Of a stretch of DNA of 64,000 nucleotides, positions 1 to 10,729 are shown piece after piece. The DNA comes from Norana najaformis. Lineage: Eukaryota > Annelida > Clitellata > Crassiclitellata > Hormogastridae. The stretch is from positions 8,324,480 to 8,388,479 of the forward strand of contig OZ029923.1 in NCBI GenBank assembly GCA_964023275.1. Reading direction: 5' to 3'. Made by a program: the position numbers and the translations under genes. The stretch's first letter is position 1, and every line of letters begins with the position of its first letter. The notes under the pieces were generated by a model. The model was not told the DNA's origin and searched no databases. It saw only the letters and a list, made by a program, of their open reading frames with translations.

Positions 1-3
1 TAA

Positions 4-75
4 AGATGAGGCCCCTTACCATGTGAGGGCCGGGCCAAATGGCCCTGCTGGCCCCCCTCTGAGAGGGCCTGAGGA
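4..75. repeat. Dispersed GC-rich repeat (family D), copy 1
   Basis: The stretch containing CATGTGAGGGCCGGGCCAAA, TGGCCCT and GAGAGGGCCTG recurs at 4492-4555 with small changes. It contains short palindromic pieces such as GGGCCAAATGGCCC. Nature unknown. Confidence 0.6.
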
Positions 76-83
76 TATGTGTA

Positions 84-370
84 CAGGTAATTGTAATTGT
101 AATCCTGAGATTTCTACACCGCCCAACGAAAGCCATGTCACGGGGACCAGCTTCGTAATCGTAATCGTAATCTCGAGATTTCTACAGCGCTCAACGAAAG
201 CTAAGTCGCGGGAACCAGCTTATTCACAGGCGCTCAGTCAAAACAAAATCAGAAGGCAAAAGTGTTCGGTTCCAGGTCAAGATCCAAGAGTCAGGCAGAC
301 AGACAGCGTGGCAGCTACGGTGGGTAATGTTTGGGATTGGAGCGGAAAGAGGGATGAGAGGAAGAAGGGG
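84..370 (-). repeat. Family A retroposon 3' end (two nested copies)
   Basis: The plus strand shows (GTAATC/GTAATT)n, then ATTTCTACAGCGCCCAACGA, GACCAGCTTATTCACAGGCG, CGATAGGC and CAAGATCCAAGAGTCAGGCA. Read on the - strand, the element ends in GCGCTGTAGAAAT followed by a GATTACAATTAC tail, like a LINE or SINE 3' end. A second, shorter copy is nested at its start (84-153). Confidence 0.8.
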
Positions 371-379
371 AGTGTATGA

Positions 380-1320
380 CTGTATGTGTATAACACCTGT
401 ATTGATTTGCCTGCGTTGCTACCAGGTGTTTGATAATATTTTTTATTAGTTTTCTTGGCATTTGTGTTTCTTGGAGTCTTGGCTGAATCAAAGACATTCA
501 TCACCTGCGCTGCGCTTCTTCACTGATTGATCAATCACTACAAATTAATGTTGCAGCACAGACTGCCTACCTGGAGTTTCTTTTATAGAAACAGGCTCTA
601 AATTGTTGAGACTTATCTGGGGGGTTCTGAAACCCACCTGTCAGACGCACCTGTTTTTCACAGAAGCCGAGTTCTTGCATTTTCTGCAATTATTAATTTT
701 TGTGCATCCTTTTGTGCCCTAGTTCCTGGGACTTATTATTTTTGGGCCTATTCTTTTGTTTTTTGTACACCTGTTGTTGGGTTTTCAGTTGCATGAAATT
801 GAAGTTTCGAGGGCTTTTAATCATAATAATAAGATGATTTATAGAGCACTGTAGGACGGTCACGGCTGAAAAAGGGTGCTGTACATGTACTGATACGCTA
901 GCACTTTTCTTAGGTTTTTGGTTTCTTGAAATTGAATTTTCAAGGGCTTTTGATACTGTTGTTGTTGGCTTCCTGAAGTCTTATTAATCCACCATGTTTA
1001 TTTCTTATTAATTCAATTTTTGTGTCAAATCAAATCTAATCTGGAACCCTCTGTAGCACCTTTTTCATTCAACACAAGACATCAATCAATCTAGGGTTGC
1101 CGGGAAGTGAAAATGTTGTTTGAAATTTAATCTTATCCAATCTAGGAACTTTTCAGCGTGGTTGTTGTAATCACAGGACATCAGTCTAAAACAGTTTAGG
1201 TGGCAGTGGAAAATGTTATTTTACACAAGTGGTGATATATTAGTTATGAACAAGCAATTCTAAAATAAAATATTTATATTTGTTAAAACTTATATTGACT
1301 AACCACCTTAGTGATAGACT
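380..1320. other. No recognisable gene or repeat
   Basis: AT-rich non-coding DNA with T-rich runs. I see no exon with splice sites and no clear repeat, apart from a weak SINE-tail-like stretch (gatttatagagcactg near 835). Confidence 0.5.
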
Positions 1321-1339
1321 GGACAAGGGAAGGTAGACG

Positions 1340-1692
1340 GTAAATGTAAGGTAAACAGTAAATGTAAGGTAGACGGTAAATGTAAGGTAGACAGTAAATG
1401 TAAGGTAGACAGTAAATGTAAGGTAGACGGTAAGTGTAAGGTAGACGGTAAATGTAAGGTAGACAGTAAATGTAAGGTAGACCGTAAATGTAAGGTAGAC
1501 GGTAAATGTAAGGTGGACAGTAAATGTAAGGTAGACAGTAAATGTAAGGTAGACGGTAAATGTAAGGTAGACGGTAAATGTAAGGTAGACGGTAAATGTA
1601 AGGTAGACGGTAAATGTAAGGTAGACGGTAAATGTAAGGTAGACAGTAAATGTAAGGTAGACGATAAATGTAAGGTAGACAGTAAATGTAAA
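1340..1692. repeat. 18-base minisatellite, about 20 copies
   Basis: Tandem GTAAATGTAAGGTAGACR units with single-base variants. Open frames over it on both strands are repeat artefacts. It runs directly into the taaatgtaaatgtac tail of the adjacent family B element, from which it probably grew. Confidence 0.9.
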
Positions 1693-1885
1693 TGTACATG
1701 TTCTCCTATAGCAACCGAAGTTTTGAGGGCTTTTCTATAGCAACCGAATAGCCTTGACCCTGCTCATTTTGCAGTGAATTGATCAGGTGAGTTCCTTCAT
1801 CTCCACTGCCCATTTGATTGGCCATTTAAGGTCCCCGTTTATGGACTGTGCTAGCCCGAGATTTAAACCTCTGAAATAAGCCACT
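1693..1885 (-). repeat. Family B interspersed repeat
   Basis: Inverted copy of a family seen at 18805, 26425, 33840, 38345, 40650, 55265 and 59700: a start like ATTTCAATCTCGGGCTAGCA, then GGCAGCGGTGGTGAAGGATC, GAGCAGGGTCGAGGCCATA and a CGCTATAGAAAAACATGTAC tail. No tRNA head is visible. Part of its tail region is duplicated (ctatagcaaccgaa occurs twice). Confidence 0.8.
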
Positions 1886-2020
1886 GCCAGTATGCAATCC
1901 GGCATCCTCATGCACGGAGATGCGTTGACGTACGCTTTAACCAACGTAGCTAAATAGGGCAGCTGTAGTGATGAAGAAGCAATTTTAAACAATATTAAAC
2001 TTTATTTATATGCACAAAAA

Positions 2021-2423
2021 TTTGTATGGGCTCATTTCTAGCCATATATAAAAATTTGTATGGGCTCATTTCTAGCCATATATAAAAATTTGTATGGGCT
2101 CATTTCTAGCCATATATAAAAATTTGTATGGGCTCATTTCTAGCCATATATAAAAATTTGTATGGGCTCATTTCTAGCCATATATAAAAATTTGTATGGG
2201 CTCATTTCTAGCCATATATAAAAATTTGTATGGGCTCATTTCTAGCCATATATAAAAATTTGTATGGGCTCATTTCTAGCCATATATAAAAATTTGTATG
2301 GGCTCATTTCTAGCCATATATAAAAATTTGTATGGGCTCATTTCTAGCCATATATAAAAATTTGTATGGGCTCATTTCTAGCCATATATAAAAATTTGTA
2401 TGGGCTCATTTCTAGCCATATAT
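2021..2423. repeat. 34-base minisatellite, about 12 copies
   Basis: Near-identical units of TATGGGCTCATTTCTAGCCA followed by TATATAAAAATTTG. I see no mismatches between units, which points to recent expansion or ongoing homogenisation. Confidence 0.95.
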
Positions 2424-2429
2424 GATGAC

Positions 2430-2838
2430 AGTTTGGACACTTTGTAACTTTTTTTATTTTGTGGCCAGGCAGGTTCTGGTCAAAGCTTGTTTTCCAATTA
2501 CAGTTGCCTTAGCCTGGGATATAATTTTGGTCATGACTTCTCGGTTTCTGTCACAGTTGGGAGCCGCGGTGCTTGAAAAATGACTGCTCGTGGTTAGTTG
2601 TTTTGCAAAACAACTTTGCAAAGGAGAAGTTGATGAACAGAGAAAGGCTTCTGTGCTTAATGTCACATACAGTTTAATACTTCATTCGATTCGCAATTCT
2701 CTGTGGAAATCAGCCAATTGTCTGCCATTGCTTTCTTCTGAGTTACACTCTATAGCTTATCTAACTCTTATGAAGTCAAAAAGGTCCCTATAACATACAC
2801 GGTGAACAGAAAAAAGTAAGTCGAATTTTGAATATCAG
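2430..2838. other. No recognisable feature
   Basis: Low-complexity-free non-coding DNA; open frames here are short and show no family resemblance. Confidence 0.45.
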
Positions 2839-2839
2839 A

Positions 2840-3045
2840 TCGTAATCGTAATCCCAAGATTTCTACAGTGCCCAATGAAAGCCATGTCACAAGGACCAGC
2901 TTATTCACAGATGCTCAGTCAATACAAAATCGATAGGCAAGAGTGTTCAGGTCCAGGTCCAGATCCAAGAGTCAGGCAGAGAGACTGTGTGGCTTCTATG
3001 GTGAGTATTATTTGGGATTGGAGTGGAAAGAGCAATAAGAAGAAT
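2840..3045 (-). repeat. Family A retroposon 3' end
   Basis: Same block order as at 84-370: GTAATCGTAATCCCAAGATT, TCTACAGTGCCCAATGAAAG, CTTATTCACAGATGCTCAGT, CGATAGGC and AGAGTCAGGCAG, ending with GATTGGAGTGGAAAG. Confidence 0.8.
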
Positions 3046-3725
3046 AAGGGGAGTAGGCAGTTACCCATAGTTATCTAAACACTTGGGGTAGCGTCTTTTA
3101 AGTACCCCACAGCCGACGCTGGCAAAAGCACCATCTATACTGGCAAAATAACTACAAAATACCTACGAATTTAAATAAAATTAAGATGCTTTAATTTTGA
3201 CAGTATCTATTTTGATATGACAATTTGAGTGATAAACAGTTTGTTGCAGTTAAAAAGTTTCATCACTATGTCATCGACTATGCCACCATCGTATGAAGCA
3301 AACATTACGCCTTGAAAATAGCATTCAGCAATAATTACAAATATGTAAATATATGATTTACGTTTTGTGCTGTTGGGCTGCATAGGTGTAAGTGGTGCAT
3401 TAGAAATAGAAATACAGTGTTGTTTACATATCTCGTAATAGTAACAGTTTGCATGTCTTGTAAGACATGTAGTTAAATCACATTTGCTACTAATGTGGAC
3501 ACCGCCTCTGTTTAGTTTGTCTTGAAGCGAGAAACACTACACTTGTAATCGCTGTACAAGTTTCGGATTACAGATTTTACAAATTACAAGTCTTGCTGCC
3601 TGTTTGGTTTAAACTTGTTGTTAATTTGTACGTTATTTTTAGTAATTCCAGACACTCACTTTTTTCACAGTGTAAATGCAATTCTTTGATTTTGTTTTTT
3701 TATTATTATGTGTTGTATGATAACG
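3046..3725. other. No recognisable feature
   Basis: Non-coding AT-rich DNA without exon-like open segments or repeats I can name. Confidence 0.45.
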
Positions 3726-3726
3726 A

Positions 3727-3916
3727 TGATGATGAGTTATCTGCCCAAAGGCAGGTCCATTGGCTTTATGCCACCCAGGGATAAGATGAGTGAGTTAGTT
3801 TCCCGTTGCCTTCCTCACAGACAATTGTGGGTGAGCAAGTTGTGGCTTGAGGCAGATTTGAACCCGTGACCCTCTGGTTACGAGGCACAGACCATATCAC
3901 TACACCACCGTGTCCC
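3727..3916 (-). mobile_element. tRNA-derived SINE (family C), full-length inverted copy
   Basis: The - strand reads GGGACACGGTGGTGTAGTG (A-box region), a GGGTTCAAATCTGCC B-box region, then TTGCTCACCCACAATTGTCT, a GGCAACGGGAAACTAA stretch, ATAAAGCCAATGGACCTGCC and a CATCATCAT tail. It matches the copy at 32053-32267 along its length. Imperfect flanking repeats (TATGTGYTGTA near 3707 and 3929) may be its target-site duplication. Confidence 0.85.
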
Positions 3917-3919
3917 ACT

Positions 3920-4490
3920 ATGTGGGACTATGTGCTGTAGTTTACTGTTAATGTGTATAGTATTTTAGTAGTTTGTGGCACTCGTTTTTTCTTCACCCAG
4001 TGTACTTACGATGCTTTGATTTTGTGATTGCCTTTCGGATTTGGTCGAAGGCAAGCACGCTTGTTCGTGTCCTACCCATTGACCATAACAGTCGGTCGAT
4101 TGCGGGAAGCTACAACCGGAAGTGGGGGTTGGCAAGGGAGATTTTTGTCAATTGGTTTTCCGTCAGATTTATCTTATCGTATATCCAAAAAACAGTTTTC
4201 TTTTATGTTTCTGCTCACTATCTTTATGTCGTCTTTCTAGCTCTGCAGGAGACAACTGCTCACCTATGCTAACCTCAGGGTCAAAGGGTCAAATACATAC
4301 AGATATACACACACGCCCACACATGGAGAATATTATAGAGATTCAGAGAGGCCCGGGCTACTGCGAATACAAGGCCTCAATCTCAAAGCATTCACTTCAT
4401 AAGCCTACTAAACTGCAGTTGTGAATTATTATAATAAAAAAAAGAGAAATAAATATGAATAATTATTACATATAAGCTTTTTTCAAAATC
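3920..4490. other. No recognisable feature
   Basis: Non-coding. Overlapping short open frames here show no domain or splice support. Confidence 0.4.
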
Positions 4491-4491
4491 T

Positions 4492-4555
4492 TGAAGCCCC
4501 ATATCATGTGAGTCCGGGGCCAAATGGCCCTCCTGGCCCCTCTGATAGGGCCTGT
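4492..4555. repeat. Family D repeat, copy 2
   Basis: CATATCATGTGAGTCCGGGG and CCAAATGGCCCTCCTGGCCC followed by GATAGGGCCTG match positions 4-75. Confidence 0.6.
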
Positions 4556-4635
4556 ATAATATAGTATATATATATATATATGTGTGTGTGTATATATATA
4601 TGTATATGTGTATATGTATGTATATATATATAATT
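4556..4635. repeat. (TA)n/(TG)n microsatellite
   Basis: Alternating TATATA, TGTGTG and TATGTA runs directly after the family D copy. Confidence 0.9.
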
Positions 4636-4772
4636 TGCCCATTATGCCTTCTGCTATGTTGAACCTCCTTTCTCTTGTTGCATTTGTCTGGTAGATGCTT
4701 GTAAAAAACTAGATGCTTTTCTAGATGCTTAGAAAAAAAACTGAACATGGAGATGAACCTGGAAATTATTTA

Positions 4773-4976
4773 AAGCATACTCTGACCTAGAAAAAATATA
4801 TTTAAGATTTTTAAAAAATTCTTTGATTGGAGCAATAAATGAATTATAATGTAAAAAATAAATGAATTATAAATAATATAATAAATAAAAGAATAAATGA
4901 TTCATTCATTTATTGCTCCAATCAAAGAATTTTTTCAAAATCCTAAATATATTTTTTTCTAGGTTAGAGTATGCTT
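4773..4976. mobile_element. Long inverted repeat (foldback/MITE-like)
   Basis: The left arm begins AAGCATACTCTGACCTAGAA and the right arm ends with its complement (TTCTAGGTTAGAGTATGCTT). The arms are about 76 bases with only a few mismatches, around a 50-base AT-rich spacer (aataaatgaattata repeats). No open frame is present. A non-autonomous DNA transposon or foldback element is the simplest reading, but no clear target-site duplication is visible. Confidence 0.7.
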
Positions 4977-5514
4977 CAAATCATATCCAGCTTTGTCTTC
5001 ATGTTCAATTTTTTATTCTAAACTCGAACCTGCCGTCTTCTGCTCAATGGTTGAAGGAAAAAGGGCGAAAGACGTGGCTTGTTTCCACAATGCAAATGTC
5101 CTTCATTGCCGAAAGGATTCGTTTATTTTGCGGTTCCTTTAGTGCCACTGCCTAATCGAAGCCAGCTTCCTCGGCTCTTGGTGATGCTGACTGAGGAGGA
5201 TTTATGGCTGGATGCGGCTCCCAGGCGGCTTGTAAATAAGCCGGGCCTTCGTCTGCCAAAGTCTTCTTACCTGCTTAGATAGCGAAGTAACCAACTGAGA
5301 CGCCTTCTGCCTGCGCTGCAACCACGCTGGTTTTTATATCTGGGAATGCTGGCCTTGTTTGATATCAAAGCATTAGGTGGTATTCAGCCGTGCTATGTGG
5401 TATGGTTATTGTAAGTGCGCGTTTAGGTATATAGCACCTCTTCAAGGAAGCTTCTCAGAGATGCTCTTGAGCTGATTACTTGTACAAGACCATGATCGAA
5501 TAGAATGTTCTTCA

Positions 5515-5775
5515 GTGTGCGTGTATGTTTATGTGTGTGCGCGTGTGTGTGACATAGATACACATATATTGTATGTATGTTTGTGTATATGTGTATTTGT
5601 ATATAATTATGTATGTATGTTTGTATATGTATAGGCTAGGTATGTATGTATGTATGTACATATGTACATTTGTATGCTTGTATGTGTGTTTTTATGCATG
5701 TTTATATGTAGGCTAGGTATGCATGTATGCATGCATGTATGTATGTACGTATGTATGTATGTATGTATGTATGCA
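5515..5775. repeat. (TG)n/(TATG)n microsatellite
   Basis: GTGTGT runs pass into TATGTATG repeats with GCATGCATG variants. Open frames of alternating Met/Tyr/Cys here are artefacts. Confidence 0.9.
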
Positions 5776-5779
5776 CTTA

Positions 5780-6640
5780 CATATGGGCTATGTTGTGCAA
5801 GTTGGAACCTCACAAAAGCATTAATACAAGGCAAAACAAATTAGATTTTTACAAAGCCGCTATTACAGTAGCTCCGAGGTCCACTTTGAGGCCATGCAGA
5901 GGGAAACGTTATTCACTGTAGTCTGTATAGAAAAAGTGGGTTTTCAGCTTACAGAGGCAGATAGCTGCATTCTGAGAGAGCTGCAGACATGAAGAGGTTG
6001 AGAAGTGCAGTTGACTTCGGAAGCCATCAATACCTCTATAGCAAAAGCATTTACCGTATCTTTATTATGTTTTTATCGCGCTTCAGATGTACGCTTCATG
6101 CGTCCTGGTAATAAAAGAGGTGATGAAGCAGGTGGATCAGACAGGACTCGGCAATGTAGCCATGGCGTTGTTAACGTCTGAAAAATAGAGATTTTCCTGA
6201 TGCAATAAGGCACGCCATTGGTTAGGAAACAAAATAGTGCCTTTGAGGAAGTTTATAGTGGCGCTACATAAATTTGGTCATCGTATGATGCGTGACTGAC
6301 TAGATATCGTGAGTAGCAGCGCATCAGGGCTGTTTCTTAAGGCTTGATTTTTATTGTGTCATTAATTATGTATGTCATTTATTATTGTTTTTATTTTTTT
6401 TGATGTTATGTCTTTGTAGTGTTGTATGCACAAACGATAAAATACAGTATTTAGAAGCCAGATGTGCTCTGGAAAGTAATGGCTGCTAAGTGTAGACAGT
6501 AATGTTTCCAGAATGATCAGAATCTGGCAGAAAGGAAGTCAGATGTGGCCTATAGCAGCAGACAAGTGTGCCTTGTTACGATAGCTAGGTAAAAAAGGCC
6601 ACAATATGTATGAAACCTTATAGTGCTGTCTGTTTGAGCC
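5780..6640. other. Non-coding, possible old retroposon body
   Basis: Around 5930-6050, GTGGGTTTTCAGCTTACAGA and a nearby AAGTGCAGTTGACTTCGGAA stretch vaguely recall the family H body at 50240 and 51850. I see nothing else. Confidence 0.3.
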
Positions 6641-6664
6641 ATGTTTTGCATGGTGTCACATTGA

Positions 6665-6762
6665 TGCTGTGTCATATTTTGAACATAAATAAAAGTTGGG
6701 ATTCACATTCCTGTCTGTATCATATTTTGAACAGAAATAAAGTTGGGATTCACGTCCCTGTC
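6665..6762. repeat. 48-base tandem duplication
   Basis: Two consecutive units begin tcatattttgaaca and contain AAAGTTGGGATTCAC and CTGTCTGYAT, with four or five differences. Confidence 0.8.
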
Positions 6763-7084
6763 TGCATACTTACTTCTTTGTGCAAGGGCTTTATTACTAC
6801 ACAGCATCTAGAATTTATGTCTGAGACTTGTAGCTGCTGTTAAGCTTTACGGGTGCTTTTGAGTGTGGTTGTAAATCGGAAGTCAAACAGTGTCCTAGGG
6901 CCGGCCGTGCTTGTCAAATTTCCAATGACCCTTTAGCTTTCTTCAGCTGAGTCCTATATTCAGTAGACTTTCCTCGTTGTTAGATTGTTATGTTTACACC
7001 TTGCCATTTGCACTCAAGCCTTTTACAGTTCTGCCTACCTATCATAGCGCCTTCGATGAATGATCATTACGCAGCGGGTTCTAC

Positions 7085-7275
7085 TTGATGTAACGACCGT
7101 GGGCAAGTTGTTTGTGCAGACATTCCTCTGTCACCAAGCAGTATAATTTGGTACCGACGTAAGCTGGGAAGTAAACGGCAGGTCCTGCCATGCACTGGCC
7201 CCGTGTCCAAGACCTTGGAATTCGTCCGTTGCCGGCTTAAGAGCCAAAGAAAAAGAAATGAGGAGCACCTCCCTA
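7085..7275 (+). mobile_element. SINE family E, head-truncated copy
   Basis: Shares with 16160-16375 and 20530-20822 (opposite strand) the blocks GTAACGACCGTGGGCAAGTT, CTCTGTCACCAAGCAGTA, AGCTGGGAAGTAAACGGCAG, GTGTCCAAGACCTTGG and a 3' end with CTATGTCTCACTTGTGGGAT. The tRNA-like head is missing here. Confidence 0.7.
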
Positions 7276-7624
7276 TGTCTCACTTGTGGGATATGGCATA
7301 CTTTACTACTTTACTACTGTGTCATTTAATAACTGTCCTTTGATCTTTTCAGAATGGCTTCAGGCTTTGAAGAGGAGAGGAAGCTATATTGTTGTCTGGA
7401 ACATATTGATAAAATTAGTTAGGCAAATGCCAGTTACGTGGTTTCAGGCCATGCGTCTCGGGTGCCCAATGGCAGGACTAGGATTTCCGAACTGGGGAAA
7501 TAGGGAAGGGTCAAAGGTTTCAAAAGAAGGGCCTGCTTTCATGAATTTTATAGTTTTTTTAGTCATTTGAGGATCCAAGGCTGGCTCTCCATAAATTTAT
7601 GAGTACCTTTAGTCAATAAGTTAA

Positions 7625-7725
7625 CAGCAGTAAATGGCAAGTCCTGCGATGCTTGGGTCCCATGTCCAAGACCTTGGGAATCGTCCATTGCCGGCTCTAG
7701 AAAAGTAAATGAGCGCCTCTTCACA
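7625..7725 (+). mobile_element. SINE family E, internal fragment
   Basis: CAGTAAATGGCAAGTCCTGC, GTCCAAGACCTTGGGAATCG and CATTGCCGGCTCTAGA repeat the middle of the copy at 7085-7275. Confidence 0.6.
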
Positions 7726-8840
7726 GACATAGTAGGTTTTTTAGACTGTTATGTTCGGTGATAAAACCAGTGCTACAGCCGAATGATACATTAACCTCGC
7801 CAACATGCTCTGCTGGAGTCTCTATAGAGCTGTGTAAATAAGTACGTTACCTCTGCCTCTTGCATCTATGTCTAAACATGACAGGAGCTGTGTTTTTCAA
7901 GGGATTGTATGACATACAGAAGTTGCCGCCCAGCCTGCCATTTTAAATTTTCATTGCCCCTGGCAAATGTTTATAGCGTGGTCAATAGCAACCGTCGTGA
8001 ATTTTTGTTGCGTGTGATGTAGTGAATCGTATTAGCGCAGCTGAAACGAAATACTGCGCATTAAATTACAACTTGTCAGTGTGTTCTATGGCAAGTTGCC
8101 GAAGGGCTTTTTATGGTTGACACGAGCCTCACTGTGGCGGTCTTGAGGGCTGGGCTGTTTCGCTTTTGTTGTGTGTTGCAAAAGCTTTAAATTTTGGGGT
8201 GGATGGCTGAGCTTGTAGGTTTTGTGTCGATCAGGGATGGGCCGGTTGGGGTGCCTTTGAAATATGGGTGGCATGCTGCCAGTACCTGGAATGTAGTGAC
8301 AGATTTACAACTGGATGTTATGTCTGGAATGGCTGGTGAGGTTAGTGATGTGAAGGGCCGTCAATATTGCAAATGAAGCACAGTATTATGAAGGAAAAGA
8401 TAGATTTATTCATAACAAAGGTCAGAGATAAAAGTTGGTTGTGGCTTTGTAAATGTTGTATTGTTTACTTTACTGAATATTTAAGATTGTAAGTTTCATG
8501 CATGTAATTTGACTATTAAAAGAATGAGAGACTGAAGATTCTTCGTTATGGCCTGGATTTTGGCTTTGTTCAAAAATATCAAAGTTGTCTAATTTTACTG
8601 AACTAACAGCAAAATATTCTCCTTTTTTCAGTTGGTTGAATTTATTTATATCTGCTTGAAGCTGTAATATAAATGATATTATGTCATGTAGCCAGTTCAT
8701 TATATAGCAAGTCTTTTCATTCACCATTATAATATGTTGTATCATATCACCTGAGTCTTCATTTAGCGGGATTTTATCCCTTCGAAGCTGCCTTTTGCTT
8801 CCTGTGTCTGAGAATGTATGTACTCTAAGTTTGTTGTTAT
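7726..8840. other. No recognisable feature
   Basis: Non-coding. No supported exon or repeat family was identified. Confidence 0.4.
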
Positions 8841-8847
8841 TGGTGGC

Positions 8848-8886
8848 AATAAAAAATGATTGATTGATTGATTGACTGATTGATTT
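8848..8886. repeat. (ATTG)n short tandem repeat
   Basis: GATTGATTGATTGATTGACT and a further GATTGATT. Confidence 0.85.
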
Positions 8887-8889
8887 TAA

Positions 8890-9880
8890 AGCACAGAGAA
8901 CCTTTAATAAGCAATATTTTTCAATGTTAGCTATATTTGCGTCGATCTATTTGATGGTATTAGCCAGGAGGCTTGGAGATAAGTAATAACGAAGAAACTG
9001 AAGCAGCCTTCAGCAACAGTTATTGACCGGCTGGTTTAGGGGTATTCAGTGTAAGCAAATATTCTTTGGACCCATTGTAAGAAGCCTGCTTTTTTGTCTG
9101 ATGGTAGGTCTCTGTTTAAGAGAATACCTAGTGGTGACAGCATTTATTTGTACAACTGTTCTTGCCTACTGATTTTTTCCTGCCCAGGATAGAAGTCCTG
9201 CTGGTGCATGGGCCCCCGTGCACAGGGGCAAGGTTGAATGCTTACCCCTCATGTGGAATTTACACATGAACATTTTTGGCCCACATGAGACAGGGACGAC
9301 GTGCACTGTTTTTGTGTTTTGACTGAGCGCCTCTGAATATCTGTGGACGTCCGTGTGCTTGTGTGTGCTGATTGGAAAAATGTTGGGAACTGTGGGGTTT
9401 GAATCTCCCACTTTTCCAATGGACTTATGAGGTTTGTGTGGATTTGTTTGTTTTGAAATTGTTTTAAAATGGGTGCGGAAAGGTAATGTACCAGTTAGTG
9501 GGTTTTGGTGAACCTGAGACAACAAGCAATGAATGTAGAAGACTTGATAGGGGGCCAGTGCATTGCAGGGATTGCTGTTAACCTCTCAGCTCATGCAAAC
9601 AACAAGTTGTGCTGCTTTGTGACATTTCTTTATGGAGTTCTAACAACTGTGTCAGTGCTCCACTGTGTTTTTATGGCCAGTCGTTTGGACAGAGGTTAGC
9701 ACATATTGTTTTCTTGTCCAGTTGCCACAGTGCATTAAGCAGTGGTGCAGTTGTGCATTAAGGCCGTGGTCAAGGTCTCTACGAAGTGACCACATCTGCG
9801 GAGGGTCAGATCTGTGCAAGGTCTTTGTTCAACCGACAAGCCAGGGTGATTGATTGAAGAGCTTGGTGCGTATGTAGTTC
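8890..9880. other. No recognisable feature
   Basis: Non-coding; the longest - strand open frame (9166-9525) shows no family resemblance or codon-like bias. Confidence 0.4.
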
Positions 9881-9887
9881 CTCAGTT

Positions 9888-9978
9888 TAACGACATCTTA
9901 TGGCATCAAAGGCCGTTGACGTCGCCCTCCTCCTTTATCCAGGCTTGGGACTGAAACTACCCCAACCAAGGCAGTGGC
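9888..9978. repeat. Family F interspersed repeat, copy 1
   Basis: TTAACGACATCTTATGGCAT, GCCGTTGACGTCGCCCTCCT, CCTTTATCCAGGCTTGGGAC and AGGCAGTGGCGG recur at 20092-20188 almost unchanged and partially at 15868-15932. Confidence 0.8.
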
Positions 9979-10205
9979 GGTGCGTATGAATGGATGAAGC
10001 AAGATTCGGGTTTTGATAGATGGGTTGATGTTGGACAGAGGATGTTTTTTGGCTGAGAAGTGGGGGAGGTAGCTTCTGTTTCCGAGTAGCAGGTGCTTGT
10101 TGCTTGAATCAGAGATGCTTGTTCGTCTGTCAGTTTAGACGAGATGAGAAAGAAACGATGTTCTCCATGGCTCTTAGTTTTTACAGGGATGCCTTGCAGG
10201 AAGAT

Positions 10206-10232
10206 GGTCACAGCAGCAGCAGCAGCAGCTGC
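10206..10232. repeat. (CAG)n trinucleotide run
   Basis: CAGCAGCAGCAGCAGCAG followed by CTGCTGCC, a short run with a small palindromic junction. Confidence 0.85.
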
Positions 10233-10439
10233 TGCCAGGCAGGCACCGAGTTAATCTTTGATGAGGACCCGGGTAGCACTTGATGCAAATTGCACCGAGG
10301 GACTTAGTGCGATGTGGGTTGGCCTTTGGCGGATGGCTTTTGGTTTTGTCATAATGACGCCATATTATCAATACCCCGGAGAAAACAAGGCTCTTGTGTG
10401 TCAGCGGGACACTCGGGCTGATTTGGATGGTTGATTTAG

Positions 10440-10722
10440 TTCTTTGGTGGGTTGGTTTTGTTTGATTTGGATTGGTTTATTTGGTTGTATTATTTGGTTG
10501 ATTTGGTTGATTTGGATTGGTTTATTTGGTTGTATTATTTGGTTGATTTGGATTGGTTTATGTGGTTTTATTATTTGGTTGATTTGGATTGGTTTATTTG
10601 GTTGTATTATTTGGTTGATTTGGTTGATTTGGATTGGTTTATTTGGTTGTATTATTTGGTTGATTTGGTTGATTTGGATTGGTTTATTTGGTTGTATTAT
10701 TTGGTTGATTTGGCTTGTTTAG
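10440..10722. repeat. TTGATTTGG/TTTGGTTGT minisatellite
   Basis: Irregular tandem units of about 50 bases built from ATTTGGTTGATTTGGATTGG and TTTATTTGGTTGTATT. Two hydrophobic open frames span it but are repeat artefacts. Confidence 0.9.
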
Positions 10723-10729
10723 CTGGCTA

